From GCA-003244245 sp049673305 (GTDB lineage Bacteria > Actinomycetota > Actinomycetes > Mycobacteriales > Pseudonocardiaceae), in assembly GCA_049673305.1 (NCBI GenBank), contig JBATXM010000228.1:17325-81324 (forward strand): DNA of 64,000 nt, read 5' to 3'. Made by a program: the position numbers and the translations under genes. The notes below the pieces were generated by a model. It ran no database searches. It saw nothing but the letters and a program-made list of their open reading frames with translations, and was not told the origin of the DNA. The number at the start of each line of letters is the position of its first letter. Positions within the stretch are counted from its first letter, which is position 1. Shown piece by piece: positions 21,389 through 28,930 of this stretch.

Positions 21389-21966
21389 CGCTGGCTCCGA
21401 CGGATCACGACAGCATCGGTGCCGTCCGTCTCGACCAACAGCACACCGACCTCCTCGTCCCGTGAGGTCGGCAGGTTCTTGCCTACGTAATCGGCCCGAA
21501 TCGGCAACTCACGGTGGCCACGGTCGACCAGGACAGCAAGTTGTACCGCCCGGGGGCGGCCGTACTCGCGCAGCGCGTCCAGCGCGGCCGCAACGGTGCG
21601 TCCGGAATACAGCACGTCGTCGACCAGTACCACGAGCGCATCATCGAGCCCACTAGCGGGCAGCTCAGTGGCCCGCAGCGGGCGGGTGGGCCGACGCCGC
21701 AGGTCGTCCCGGTACAGGGTGATGTCGAGGATGCCCACACTGGGCCGGGTCCCGCCGAACTCACGGATCCGGTCTGCCAGCCGGTGCGCCAGCGGAACAC
21801 CCCGGGTAGGGATGCCCACCAGCATCGCTGGATCAGGAGCGGTGCGCTCGATGACCTGATGGGCCATCCGGGCGACGATGCGCGCGACCTCGGCCGCGCA
21901 GAGCAGCTCCCGCTGCCGCGGCGGCCGCGCCTCACCCACCGCACCCGTCCCCGCGGGGGACGACAC
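21385..21966 (-). CDS. pyrR: Bifunctional pyr operon regulator/uracil phosphoribosyltransferase
   Basis: A 193-residue PRTase-fold protein. The PRPP loop is VVLVDDVLYSGRTVAAALDA, and other conserved segments are VGIPTRGVPLAHRLADRI and LYRDDL. The frame extends to 22320, but GTG 21966 has AAAGGAGGT just upstream and matches family length. It binds pyr leader RNA when UMP is high; a matching RNA hairpin lies 15 nt upstream of its own start. It is the first gene of pyrR-pyrB-pyrC-carA-carB-pyrF. Confidence 0.95.
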   Translation of the reverse strand: MSSPAGTGAVGEARPPRQRELLCAAEVARIVARMAHQVIERTAPDPAMLVGIPTRGVPLAHRLADRIREFGGTRPSVGILDITLYRDDLRRRPTRPLRATELPASGLDDALVVLVDDVLYSGRTVAAALDALREYGRPRAVQLAVLVDRGHRELPIRADYVGKNLPTSRDEEVGVLLVETDGTDAVVIRRSQR

Positions 21967-21980
21967 GGTGGACCTCCTTT

Positions 21981-21998
21981 CCCGCCTCACCGGACGGG
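21981..21998 (-). promoter_or_regulatory. PyrR-binding RNA hairpin in the pyr leader
   Basis: Read on the minus strand: CCCGTCCGGTGAGGCGGG. It contains UCCGGUGAGG, matching the PyrR-binding core UCCNGNGAGG, with flanks that pair (CCCGUC with GGCGGG, one G-U). It lies directly upstream of the pyrR Shine-Dalgarno sequence with no terminator seen. This fits the mycobacterial model in which UMP-bound PyrR blocks translation. Confidence 0.8.
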
Positions 21999-22253
21999 CC
22001 TTAAAGGACGTCTGGGGCCAGACCGGCGTCCTGACCCAGATACCGACGGTACCAGTCGGGTCCGGTAAGCGGTTGCCGACGCTGCGCCACTGCCCCGTCC
22101 GGGTGGTGTGTGTGACTCTGTGCGGTCTTGGGCCCCTAATGGCTTGACCTCTGAGGTCACTCAGCGCAGCATTACTCTCCGTATCATCCCCGATTTTCGC
22201 GTAGCGCCCCAAGGCGTTGACCGGTCGGGGTCGGAAGAAGGAGAAGAAGCCAG
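21999..22253. other. Divergent promoter region between pyrR and bldD
   Basis: This holds the pyr leader upstream of the PyrR hairpin and the bldD upstream region. The bldD start has GAAGGAG about 10 nt before ATG 22254. I cannot place either promoter or a BldD box with confidence. Confidence 0.5.
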
Positions 22254-22775
22254 ATGGGCGACTACGCCAAGGCACTGGGGTCCAAACTGCGCGGCATCCG
22301 CCAGCAGCAGGGTCTGTCACTGCACGGTGTCGAGCAAAAGTCGGCGGGCCGCTGGAAAGCTGTGGTGGTCGGCTCCTACGAGCGCGGCGACCGGGCGGTC
22401 ACGGTGCAGAAGCTCGCTGAGCTCGCCGACTTCTACGGCGTCCCCGTACCCGAACTGCTGCCCGAGGGTCGAGTACCCTCCGGCACCGAGCCGGCTACCA
22501 AGATCGTCATCAATCTGGAGCGTCTGCAGCAGCTGCCAGTGGACAAGGTGGGGCCACTGGCCCGCTACGCCGCGACGATCCAGAGCCAGCGCGGTGACTA
22601 CAACGGCAAGGTGCTGTCCATCCGTACCGAGGACCTGCGCTCACTGGCGATCATCTACGACATGTCGCCCGGTGATCTCACTGAGCGGCTGATCGACTGG
22701 GGTGTGCTGCCTCCCGAAGCTCGCCCCGCCAAGGACCCCGCACAGGACCCCGCTAAGGACAGAGAAGAAGCCTGA
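22254..22775 (+). CDS. bldD: Developmental/transcriptional regulator BldD
   Basis: A 173-residue regulator. The N-terminal HTH (MGDYAKALGSKLRGIRQQQG, then SYERGDRAVTVQKLAELAD) binds DNA. The C-terminal domain carries the c-di-GMP signature RGD ... RTED (QRGDYNGKVLSIRTED), as in Streptomyces BldD, where c-di-GMP drives dimerisation. The C-terminal tail repeats DPAKD/DPAQD, from a short tandem duplication (about 22725-22766). It is divergent from pyrR and convergent with nusB (15-bp gap). Confidence 0.95.
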   Translation: MGDYAKALGSKLRGIRQQQGLSLHGVEQKSAGRWKAVVVGSYERGDRAVTVQKLAELADFYGVPVPELLPEGRVPSGTEPATKIVINLERLQQLPVDKVGPLARYAATIQSQRGDYNGKVLSIRTEDLRSLAIIYDMSPGDLTERLIDWGVLPPEARPAKDPAQDPAKDREEA

Positions 22776-22790
22776 CTGACTGCTCGCCGC

Positions 22791-23198
22791 TCACGAGCCG
22801 CGCGGCAGCGCGGCCAGCGCGCCGAGCACGCCGTTGACAAAGCGTGGAGAGTCCTCGGTGGACAGCAGCTTGGCCAGCTCGATGGCCTCGTCAATGGCCA
22901 CCGCATCGTCCACCTCGGTAGAGAACAGCAGCTCGAACACACCGAGCCGGAGCACCGCCCGATCCACAGCGGGCATCCGCGCCAAGGTCCACCCGTGAGC
23001 CTGCTCGGCGAGCAATCGGTCGATGTCGTCGGCGTGCTCGACGACGCCGTGCACCAATAAGACGGTGTAGTCGCTGATCGGGGGCAGCTCCGGGGCTCCG
23101 ACCCGCTCGGCGAGCAGCGCCAACGGATCCAGCCCGCGCAGGTCGGATTCGAAGAGGATGTCGACGGCGCGTTTGCGGGCCTTGCTGCGGGCACCCAC
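22791..23198 (-). CDS. nusB: Transcription antitermination factor NusB
   Basis: A 135-residue all-helical RNA-binding protein for rRNA antitermination. It starts MGARSKARKRAVDILFESDL and ends with the conserved TEVDDAVAIDEAIELAKLLS and FVNGVLGAL. It starts one base after the efp stop, so it is co-transcribed with efp, the standard linkage. Confidence 0.95.
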   Translation of the reverse strand: MGARSKARKRAVDILFESDLRGLDPLALLAERVGAPELPPISDYTVLLVHGVVEHADDIDRLLAEQAHGWTLARMPAVDRAVLRLGVFELLFSTEVDDAVAIDEAIELAKLLSTEDSPRFVNGVLGALAALPRGS

Positions 23199-23199
23199 C

Positions 23200-23763
23200 T
23201 CAGCTACTGATGCGGCCGAGGTAACGCCCGTCCCGGGTGTCTACCTTGACCTTCTCGCCGGTGCTGACGAACAGCGGTACCTGGATCTCGGCGCCAGTCT
23301 CCAATGTGGCGGGCTTGGTGCCACCGGTCGACCGGTCCCCCTGCAGACCCGGGTCGGTGTGCGAGATCACCAACTCCACCGAGGTGGGCAACTCGATGTA
23401 GAGCGGGGTGCCGTCATGGATGGCGACCAGCACAGTCTGGTTGTCCAGCAGATATTTTGCCGCATCTCCGACGACACCACCAGAAACGGTGATCTGGTCG
23501 AAGGTGTCGCCGTCCATGAACACGAAGTCGGCGCCGTCAGCGTACAAATAGGTCATATCGCGCCGGTCGACAGTGGCTGTGTCGACTCTGGTACCCGCGT
23601 TGAACGTCTTGTCCACGACCTTGCCGGACAGCACGTTCTTCAGGGTGGTCCGCACGAAAGCGCCGCCCTTGCCCGGTTTGACGTGCTGAAACTTCACGAC
23701 TGACCACAGCTGTCCGTCGAGGTTCAGCACGATCCCGTTCTGCAGGTCGTTGGTGGTGGCCAC
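23200..23763 (-). CDS. efp: Translation elongation factor P
   Basis: A 187-residue EF-P that relieves ribosome stalling at proline runs. Domain I carries the loop KPGKGGAFVRTTLKNV with lysine at the tip. Domains II-III follow (FVFMDGDTFDQI; SHTDPGLQGDRSTGGTKPA). No EpmA/YmfI-type modification gene is seen nearby. It lies between pepQ and nusB. Confidence 0.96.
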   Translation of the reverse strand: MATTNDLQNGIVLNLDGQLWSVVKFQHVKPGKGGAFVRTTLKNVLSGKVVDKTFNAGTRVDTATVDRRDMTYLYADGADFVFMDGDTFDQITVSGGVVGDAAKYLLDNQTVLVAIHDGTPLYIELPTSVELVISHTDPGLQGDRSTGGTKPATLETGAEIQVPLFVSTGEKVKVDTRDGRYLGRISS

Positions 23764-23782
23764 GTCAGCCTGTCTCTCCTAG

Positions 23783-24874
23783 TCAGCAGGGCACGACCAC
23801 GAGGTCCTTCGTGGTCAGGGTAAGGAGTTCTGGGTCTCCGTCGGAAACAATGAGGGTGTCCTCAATGCGCACGCCGCCCCGGCCGGCCAGGTAGACACCC
23901 GGCTCAACGGTGACCGCCATCCCTGTCACCAGTGTACCGACCCCGAACTGCGACAACGCCGGAGCCTCATGAATCTGCAGGCCGACGCCGTGCCCGAGAC
24001 CGTGCACGAAGTCCTCGCCATGCCCAGCGTGCGTGATGACATTCCGGGCCGCCGCGTCCACATCACGGACGTCGGCCCCAGCGCGCAACGCGGCCCGCCC
24101 AGCCGCCTGCGCCGCGGCAACCAGATCGTAGATCTCCCGCTGCCAGCCGGCCGGCGTTCCGAGCACCACGGTGCGGGTCATGTCGGAGTGATAGCCATCG
24201 ACCAGGGCACCGAAGTCCATCTTCAGCAGCTCGCCTCGGCTCAGCTGCACGTCGGTCGGGCGGTGGTGGGGTATTGCGGAGTTCGCGCCAGTCGCCACGA
24301 TGGTCTCGAACGAAGGGCCGGTAGCTCCCGCCGCCACCATCCGGCCCTCCAGGTCGCGGGCCACCTCGCGCTCCGTGCGGCCCGGGCGCAGCCCACCCTC
24401 GGCAAACAGTCCAGCCAGGGCGGTGTCAGCAACCGCGCAGGCCGCGCGCAGCGCGGCGATCTCGGTCTCATCCTTGATCAACCGCAGCGCTTCCACCGGC
24501 CGCGAGATGGCGACCAGCACCCCCGCACCGGTGACCTTCGCCAGAGCGGCGTGCCCGTCGACCGTCATCACATGGCTTTCGAAGCCCAACCGGCCGGCCC
24601 CTCCGTCGAGGGCGTCCTTGGCCAACCGCGAGCGGATAGCCCTGTCGATCACCCGGCGAAGGTCGGGCACCTGGTGCTGCGACTGCGTGCGATAGCGGCC
24701 GTCAGTGGCGAACACGCTGCGTTCGTCGCCCTCGGCGTGCACCAGCAGGGCACCGTTGGTGCCGGTGAATCCGGTGAGGTAGCGGAGGTTGAGCAGATCG
24801 GTGACCAGCAGCGCGTCGAGCTCCAGCGCACGCAGCCGCTCGCGGAGCGCCGCGCGGCGCCCAGGGTAGGACAT
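23783..24874 (-). CDS. pepQ: M24 family Xaa-Pro aminopeptidase
   Basis: A 363-residue metallopeptidase. An N-terminal creatinase-like domain starts MSYPGRRAALRERLRALEL. The C-terminal pita-bread domain has metal ligands in LLKMDFGALVDGYHSDMTRT (two Asp), HGLGHGVGLQIHEAP (His) and VTVEPGVYLAGRGGVRIEDT (two Glu). It sits between aroQ and efp, the usual actinobacterial order. Xaa-Pro specificity is inferred from family and context. Confidence 0.92.
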   Translation of the reverse strand: MSYPGRRAALRERLRALELDALLVTDLLNLRYLTGFTGTNGALLVHAEGDERSVFATDGRYRTQSQHQVPDLRRVIDRAIRSRLAKDALDGGAGRLGFESHVMTVDGHAALAKVTGAGVLVAISRPVEALRLIKDETEIAALRAACAVADTALAGLFAEGGLRPGRTEREVARDLEGRMVAAGATGPSFETIVATGANSAIPHHRPTDVQLSRGELLKMDFGALVDGYHSDMTRTVVLGTPAGWQREIYDLVAAAQAAGRAALRAGADVRDVDAAARNVITHAGHGEDFVHGLGHGVGLQIHEAPALSQFGVGTLVTGMAVTVEPGVYLAGRGGVRIEDTLIVSDGDPELLTLTTKDLVVVPC

Positions 24875-24905
24875 GGACCTGACGGTAGCGGGTCACCCAA
24901 CGTTG

Positions 24906-25340
24906 TCAGGTGCCGGCGCGGCCGGCGAGCCAGCGCAACGCGAGCGGGTAGCCCTCGATCCCCAGGCCGACGATGACTCCGGAGGCGATGGCCGAGATGT
25001 GGCTGTGGTGCCGGAATGGCTCGCGCGCGTGCACATTGCTGATGTGCACCTCCACCAACGGCGCCGACAACTGCGCGGCGGCGTCCCGGACCGCGATCGA
25101 GTAATGCGTCCACGCCCCGGCGTTGAGCACCACCGGGCTCGCGGTGTCGGCGGCCTCATGCAGCCAGCTCGTCATGACGCCCTCGTGGTCGGTCTGCCGC
25201 ACATCCACCTCCAGCCCCAGCTCGGTTCCGACCAGCTGGCACAGCGCGACCAAGTCGTCATGAGTGGTAGCGCCATAGACCTCGGGCTCGCGGGTCCCGA
25301 GCCGACCCAGGTTTGGCCCGTTGAGCACGAGCACCTTCAC
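24906..25340 (-). CDS. aroQ: Type II 3-dehydroquinate dehydratase
   Basis: A 144-residue enzyme of the shikimate pathway. Motifs are NGPNLGRLGTREPEVYG (with the catalytic Tyr loop), VLNAGAWTHYSIAVRDA and EVHISNVHAREPFRHHS. It overlaps aroB by 4 nt and is co-transcribed with it. Confidence 0.96.
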   Translation of the reverse strand: MKVLVLNGPNLGRLGTREPEVYGATTHDDLVALCQLVGTELGLEVDVRQTDHEGVMTSWLHEAADTASPVVLNAGAWTHYSIAVRDAAAQLSAPLVEVHISNVHAREPFRHHSHISAIASGVIVGLGIEGYPLALRWLAGRAGT

Positions 25341-26482
25341 CGCGCGGCCCCTGCCCCTGTGGCCACTGCGGCGTAGGCTCCGGCGAGCAGTTCGGGGGCC
25401 GGGTCCTCCAGCCGACCGGGCTTCCCCACACCGTTGAGCACCACGAAGCGCAACACACCCGAGCGGGTCTTCTTGTCGTTGCGCATATTCTCCAGCAGCT
25501 CAGGGAGCGCGTCAGCGTCGTACCCAGTAGGCAGGCCAATCGAGCTGAGCACCGTTCGATGCCGCTGCGCGGTAGCGTCGTCCAGGCGCCCGGCGAGCCG
25601 GGCCAACTCCGCCGCGAAGATCATGCCGACGCTCACCGCAGCACCGTGCCGCCACCGGTAGCCCTCTCGACGCTCCAGGGCGTGGCCCAGCGTGTGCCCG
25701 TAATTGAGCACCTCACGCAGGTGTGATTCCCGCAAGTCAGCGGCCACCACGTCAGCTTTGACCTTGATCGCTCGGCCGACCAGCTCTTCCAGCACTGGCC
25801 CGGAGGGATCCAGCGCGGCGTCCGGGTCAGCCTCGATCCGCTCCAGGATCACTGGGTCGGCGATGAACCCCGCCTTGACCACTTCGGCCATTCCGGCGAC
25901 GAGCTCAGCACGCGGCAGCGTCGCGAGGGTCGCGAGGTCGGCCAGCACCGCGACAGGCTCGTGGAACGCACCGACCAGGTTCTTGCCCGCGTCGGTGTTG
26001 ATTCCAGTCTTCCCGCCCACTGCGGCGTCCACCATCGCCAGCAGCGTGGTGGGCACCTGCACCACCCGGACCCCGCGCAGCCAGGTAGCGGCGACGAACC
26101 CAGCGAGGTCGGTGACCGCCCCGCCACCGAAGCCAACTACGGTACCCGTGCGGTCCAGGCCCACCTGCCCGAGGGCGTCCCAACAGAATCCGGCCACCGC
26201 CAGCGTCTTGCCGTCCTCGGCGTCGGGCACCTCGATACGGTAAGCCGGCGAACCGAGGTACTCCAGCACGGTGCGCAGCGCCTCTGCGGGCTCGGCCAAG
26301 GTTGGCTGGTGCACGATCGCCACGGCGCCGCTGCCCACCGCGTCCAGCAACTCAGCCCGCAAATACCGCCCGACGATGACGTCGTAGGGCTGCGCTGTGG
26401 CCACCCGGATCCGCATCGGCTCAGTATCACCGGCCCGCACTGAATCACCGGCCCTACCTGATAGCTCACCGGTCTCACTCAT
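25337..26482 (-). CDS. aroB: 3-dehydroquinate synthase
   Basis: A 381-residue NAD/metal-dependent cyclase. The NAD and substrate motifs are GFGGGAVTDLAGFVAATWLRG, PTTLLAMVDAAVGGKTGINT and AGKNLVGAFHEP. The metal ligands include LNYGHTLGHALE and WRHGAAVSVGMI. ATG 26482 has AGGAG six bases upstream and overlaps the aroK-like gene by 8 nt; ATG 26416 is a shorter alternative. Confidence 0.95.
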   Translation of the reverse strand: MSETGELSGRAGDSVRAGDTEPMRIRVATAQPYDVIVGRYLRAELLDAVGSGAVAIVHQPTLAEPAEALRTVLEYLGSPAYRIEVPDAEDGKTLAVAGFCWDALGQVGLDRTGTVVGFGGGAVTDLAGFVAATWLRGVRVVQVPTTLLAMVDAAVGGKTGINTDAGKNLVGAFHEPVAVLADLATLATLPRAELVAGMAEVVKAGFIADPVILERIEADPDAALDPSGPVLEELVGRAIKVKADVVAADLRESHLREVLNYGHTLGHALERREGYRWRHGAAVSVGMIFAAELARLAGRLDDATAQRHRTVLSSIGLPTGYDADALPELLENMRNDKKTRSGVLRFVVLNGVGKPGRLEDPAPELLAGAYAAVATGAGAAR

Positions 26483-27011
26483 CGCCGCTCCTGTCTTCTC
26501 CCCGCTTGTGCAGAGTCAACAGCACTTCCGCCGCTACGTCCTGCGCGCAGCGACCAGTTGTCGAGACGACGGCACTGGACACCGCTTCGTAGATCGGACG
26601 GCGCTGCGCGAGCAATTGCCGCAGATGCGCTCGGGGATGCGGGAGCAGCCACGGGTGCAGTGGAATGAGACCCTCCCGGCGAAGCAGCTCATCGAGTTCC
26701 ACATCGAGAAATACAACGTGGAAGGGGGCCAATTGTTCCTGAATCACGGGGTTCAGCGGCGTGCCACCACCCAGAGCGAGCACACCCGCATGATCCGCGA
26801 GAACAGTACCAATAAGGCGACACTCCAGGTCGCTGAATCCCTCTCGCCCTAGCTTGACAACCAGCTCGCCGGCGGGCAGGCCGCACTCATCCTCCACGTC
26901 ATCATCGAAATCGCGAAACGAGACACCCAGCTTGCCTGCCACCAGCCGCCCCACAGTGCTCTTTCCCGACCCCGGTGGACCGATGAGTACCAGGATTGGT
27001 CCGCTCACCAT
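26475..27011 (-). CDS. Shikimate kinase-like protein with altered substrate residues
   Basis: A 178-residue P-loop kinase of the AroK family: Walker A IGPPGSGKSTVGRL, DFDDDVED in place of DTDxxIE, LALGGGTP and QRRPIYEAV. Two conserved arginines are gone. The F-R-x-x-E motif that binds the shikimate carboxylate reads FSDLE, and the lid motif RPLL reads HPWLL. The gene is also poorer in GC than its neighbours. It overlaps a short peptide gene upstream and aroB downstream (8 nt). It may be a weak AroK, or a diverged kinase that replaced aroK and acts on something else, possibly the peptide (inference). Confidence 0.8.
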   Translation of the reverse strand: MVSGPILVLIGPPGSGKSTVGRLVAGKLGVSFRDFDDDVEDECGLPAGELVVKLGREGFSDLECRLIGTVLADHAGVLALGGGTPLNPVIQEQLAPFHVVFLDVELDELLRREGLIPLHPWLLPHPRAHLRQLLAQRRPIYEAVSSAVVSTTGRCAQDVAAEVLLTLHKRGEDRSGDE

Positions 27012-27184
27012 GCGTTTGATTTCCTTAAGCCATAATTCTCAAGGCGATTGTCCAGCTCCTTATCGTCGAGCTGTCCCACCGCGACAGTGGTCAGGTCGTC
27101 GGCGGGAATCGTAGTACGAGGCTGCTCCTGGGTCATGCTCACCGCCATGCGACGAGCTGCCAGGTGTTGCCGCTCTGCCGCCAT
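27005..27184 (-). CDS. Short peptide gene coupled to the aroK-like kinase
   Basis: A 59-residue peptide starting MAAERQHLAARRMAVSMTQE and ending RLENYGLRKSNAW. ATG 27184 has GGGAGG six bases upstream; an earlier start would add 15 residues. The last codons overlap the kinase ATG by 7 nt, so translation is coupled. The body is acidic and the end is basic with a terminal Trp. It has no recognisable domain or membrane segment. The size and layout resemble a leader-core peptide precursor, but there is no maturation enzyme other than the kinase. The function is unknown. Confidence 0.55.
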   Translation of the reverse strand: MAAERQHLAARRMAVSMTQEQPRTTIPADDLTTVAVGQLDDKELDNRLENYGLRKSNAW

Positions 27185-27647
27185 ATCTTGCCTCCCGCCC
27201 TTGCCGTGAATTTTCGACTCTGTCGGCACATCCGCGCTGGTCAGCGTAGACCATTTATCCTGGCAGCATCGAACGCCACGGGTCTACCACCTCCCCCGGT
27301 AGGCCCCGGTAGACAACCCACTCCAGCCAGAACCCCCGGTCATCAGATGCACCCAGCTCAGGCACACGCGAGGAGAGCACGCCCTCCACCCCCGGGGTGG
27401 TGGCGACCCACCGCGACGACTGACGATGCCTGGGAGCGCGACTCGTAACTTGCCCCATACGTTGGCCGTACTCGAGTGGAGGCTGGTCAAGCGGCAGACA
27501 GGGCAAAAAAGATGTCACAGATCTCCGGTGTCGTCGCCCTGGACCGTCACATACATCCAACAATCGGGCCTGGGCGAACGACCCCGATTAAGAACTCGGG
27601 CCGGGAGGCTGTCCCTCGGCATCCTAGCGACTAGCGACCAACGATCT

Positions 27648-27831
27648 CTAGGGAACAGTGAATGGCCACGTGACGGTCGGGGCATTGGCCGCATTGGGGT
27701 CAATGCCCGCCAACCGTATCAGCCCGGGTCGTTCCCACAAGGGGCCAGCGACATGGAGGGTCCAGGTCCGGTCGCGGCCGGCGTGCTCCGTGGCCCAGGC
27801 GAGAGCTTCCCGCACATCCCCGCCGCTAATA
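27648..27831 (-). pseudogene. C-terminal fragment of an unknown actinobacterial protein
   Basis: The minus-strand frame reads SGGDVREALAWATEHAGRD and continues RTWTLHVAGPLWERPG, then LIRLAGIDPNAA, ending at a TAG at 27648. It is coherent and unlike random translation, and it lacks a start. It resembles a small hypothetical protein family common in actinobacteria (from memory, unchecked). Confidence 0.4.
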
Positions 27832-28198
27832 CTTCAGTCGCACATTGTGATATGTGAGGTGTTGTTGCTGGTAGTGGTATGCGTGGTCGCGGACGCAGCG
27901 TGACCAGCGCGCGGCCGGCGCTGTCCATGAACTCGACGTCACCGACGTTTTTGAGCCGCTCCACGTTGGTGACGTCGAGTTCACGGCACTTGGCCCCGCC
28001 CGTCCGCCCGTACCGGTTGGTTAGGGTCCCGCAGTAGCCACTCGGCGCATAACGGGCCAGCTCAGCCTCCACAGCTTCGCGCTCCGCAACGCTGACCGAG
28101 GCGGGGATCGCGTTCATCGTCTCAGTCAAGGCTCGTTCATACACCACGGAATGACCTGCTGATACGCGACCCCGGACAGCAACCTCCGAGTTCAGCAC
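27719..28198 (-). CDS. Uncertain ORF, unknown
   Basis: A 159-codon frame containing SVAEREAVEAELARYAPSG and VEFMDSAGRALVTLRP. The middle looks protein-like, but the C-terminal third overlaps the preceding fragment in another frame and looks random. I do not recognise it. It is likely a decayed gene. Confidence 0.25.
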   Translation of the reverse strand: MLNSEVAVRGRVSAGHSVVYERALTETMNAIPASVSVAEREAVEAELARYAPSGYCGTLTNRYGRTGGAKCRELDVTNVERLKNVGDVEFMDSAGRALVTLRPRPRIPLPATTPHISQCATEVLAAGMCGKLSPGPRSTPAATGPGPSMSLAPCGNDPG

Positions 28199-28318
28199 AC
28201 CCAGTCGCGCGCGAGGCAGGCCGAATTTTACCGCTGGGTAGCGCGATCCGCTGGCCCTGCGGGGTCCCGTGAACCGCCTGCGGTCACCGTTAGGACGAAG
28301 ACGGGTTCGACGAGGAGT

Positions 28319-28570
28319 GTGGTCCTACCGACGCGTCACCTGCCAGGTCGCTGTCCAGTGGTGCTGTTTCAGTTGGTCTGTGCGCGTCTTCATGAGCTGT
28401 GTCTGATCCGCCCGGGGTTGACGGTGATCGAGCAGTCCTTGGTGGGCACGGCACGCGAGGCTGCCCGCTGGGAGACAGCCGCGCGGGAGGCCGGGTTGGC
28501 ACGCCGCCGCAGTGTCGAGTGCTTGATCGGGGCTGAAACTGGTGAGCTCGCGTTTATCTGGACATTTTGA
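28319..28570 (+). pseudogene. Possible Tn3-type transposase fragment
   Basis: The segment RLHELCLIRPGLTVIEQSLV, followed by an arginine/alanine-rich helix, resembles the N-terminal DUF4158 region of Tn3-family transposases. No catalytic part remains. The match is by eye and weak. Confidence 0.25.
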
Positions 28571-28578
28571 TGATGCTG

Positions 28579-28824
28579 TCAGTGGCAGGTCTCGGCGATG
28601 TCGGGCTGGGTGTCCTCGCCGAGCTGGGTGAGGAGTTCATGGATGCGGGCGACGACGGCCTTGTGGCGTTCGACTTCGCGAGGCCAGCCGCGTTCGGTGG
28701 CGTCTTGGATGATTTGCTGCTCGCGTGCCAGGCGTGCCTGGAGCCCAGGCGCCGCGCGGGAGTCGATGGGTTCGCGGCAGCATGTCGGCCCCAGCTCCCA
28801 TATCGCCCAACCGATTTTGCCCAT
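28579..28824 (-). pseudogene. C-terminal remnant of a site-specific recombinase/integrase-like protein
   Basis: The frame reads LQARLAREQQIIQDATERGW, then PREVERHKAVVARIHELLTQ, a helical tail typical of recombinase or transposon-linked proteins in actinobacteria. It has no catalytic domain and no good start. It lies about 100 bp from the first gene of the biosynthetic operon and suggests past mobility of this locus. Confidence 0.4.
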
Positions 28825-28930
28825 GGGCCACTGTGGCCCGTGCTACATTCGGGGCCTGCTTTCTTCAGGAGGTACCGCACTTTGGGTACCTTGCACAGGC
28901 GTTACGTGACTGCACAGGGGTTCACTGGCA

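Larger units (their letters stand above)
27232..28930. other. Gene-poor debris region upstream of the biosynthetic operon
   Basis: About 1.7 kb without an intact recognisable gene. It contains short protein fragments that no longer form full ORFs: a C-terminal fragment at 27648-27831, an unknown frame at 27719-28198, a possible transposase piece at 28319-28570 and a recombinase C-terminus at 28579-28824. I see no promoter or RNA gene I can support. Confidence 0.6.
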
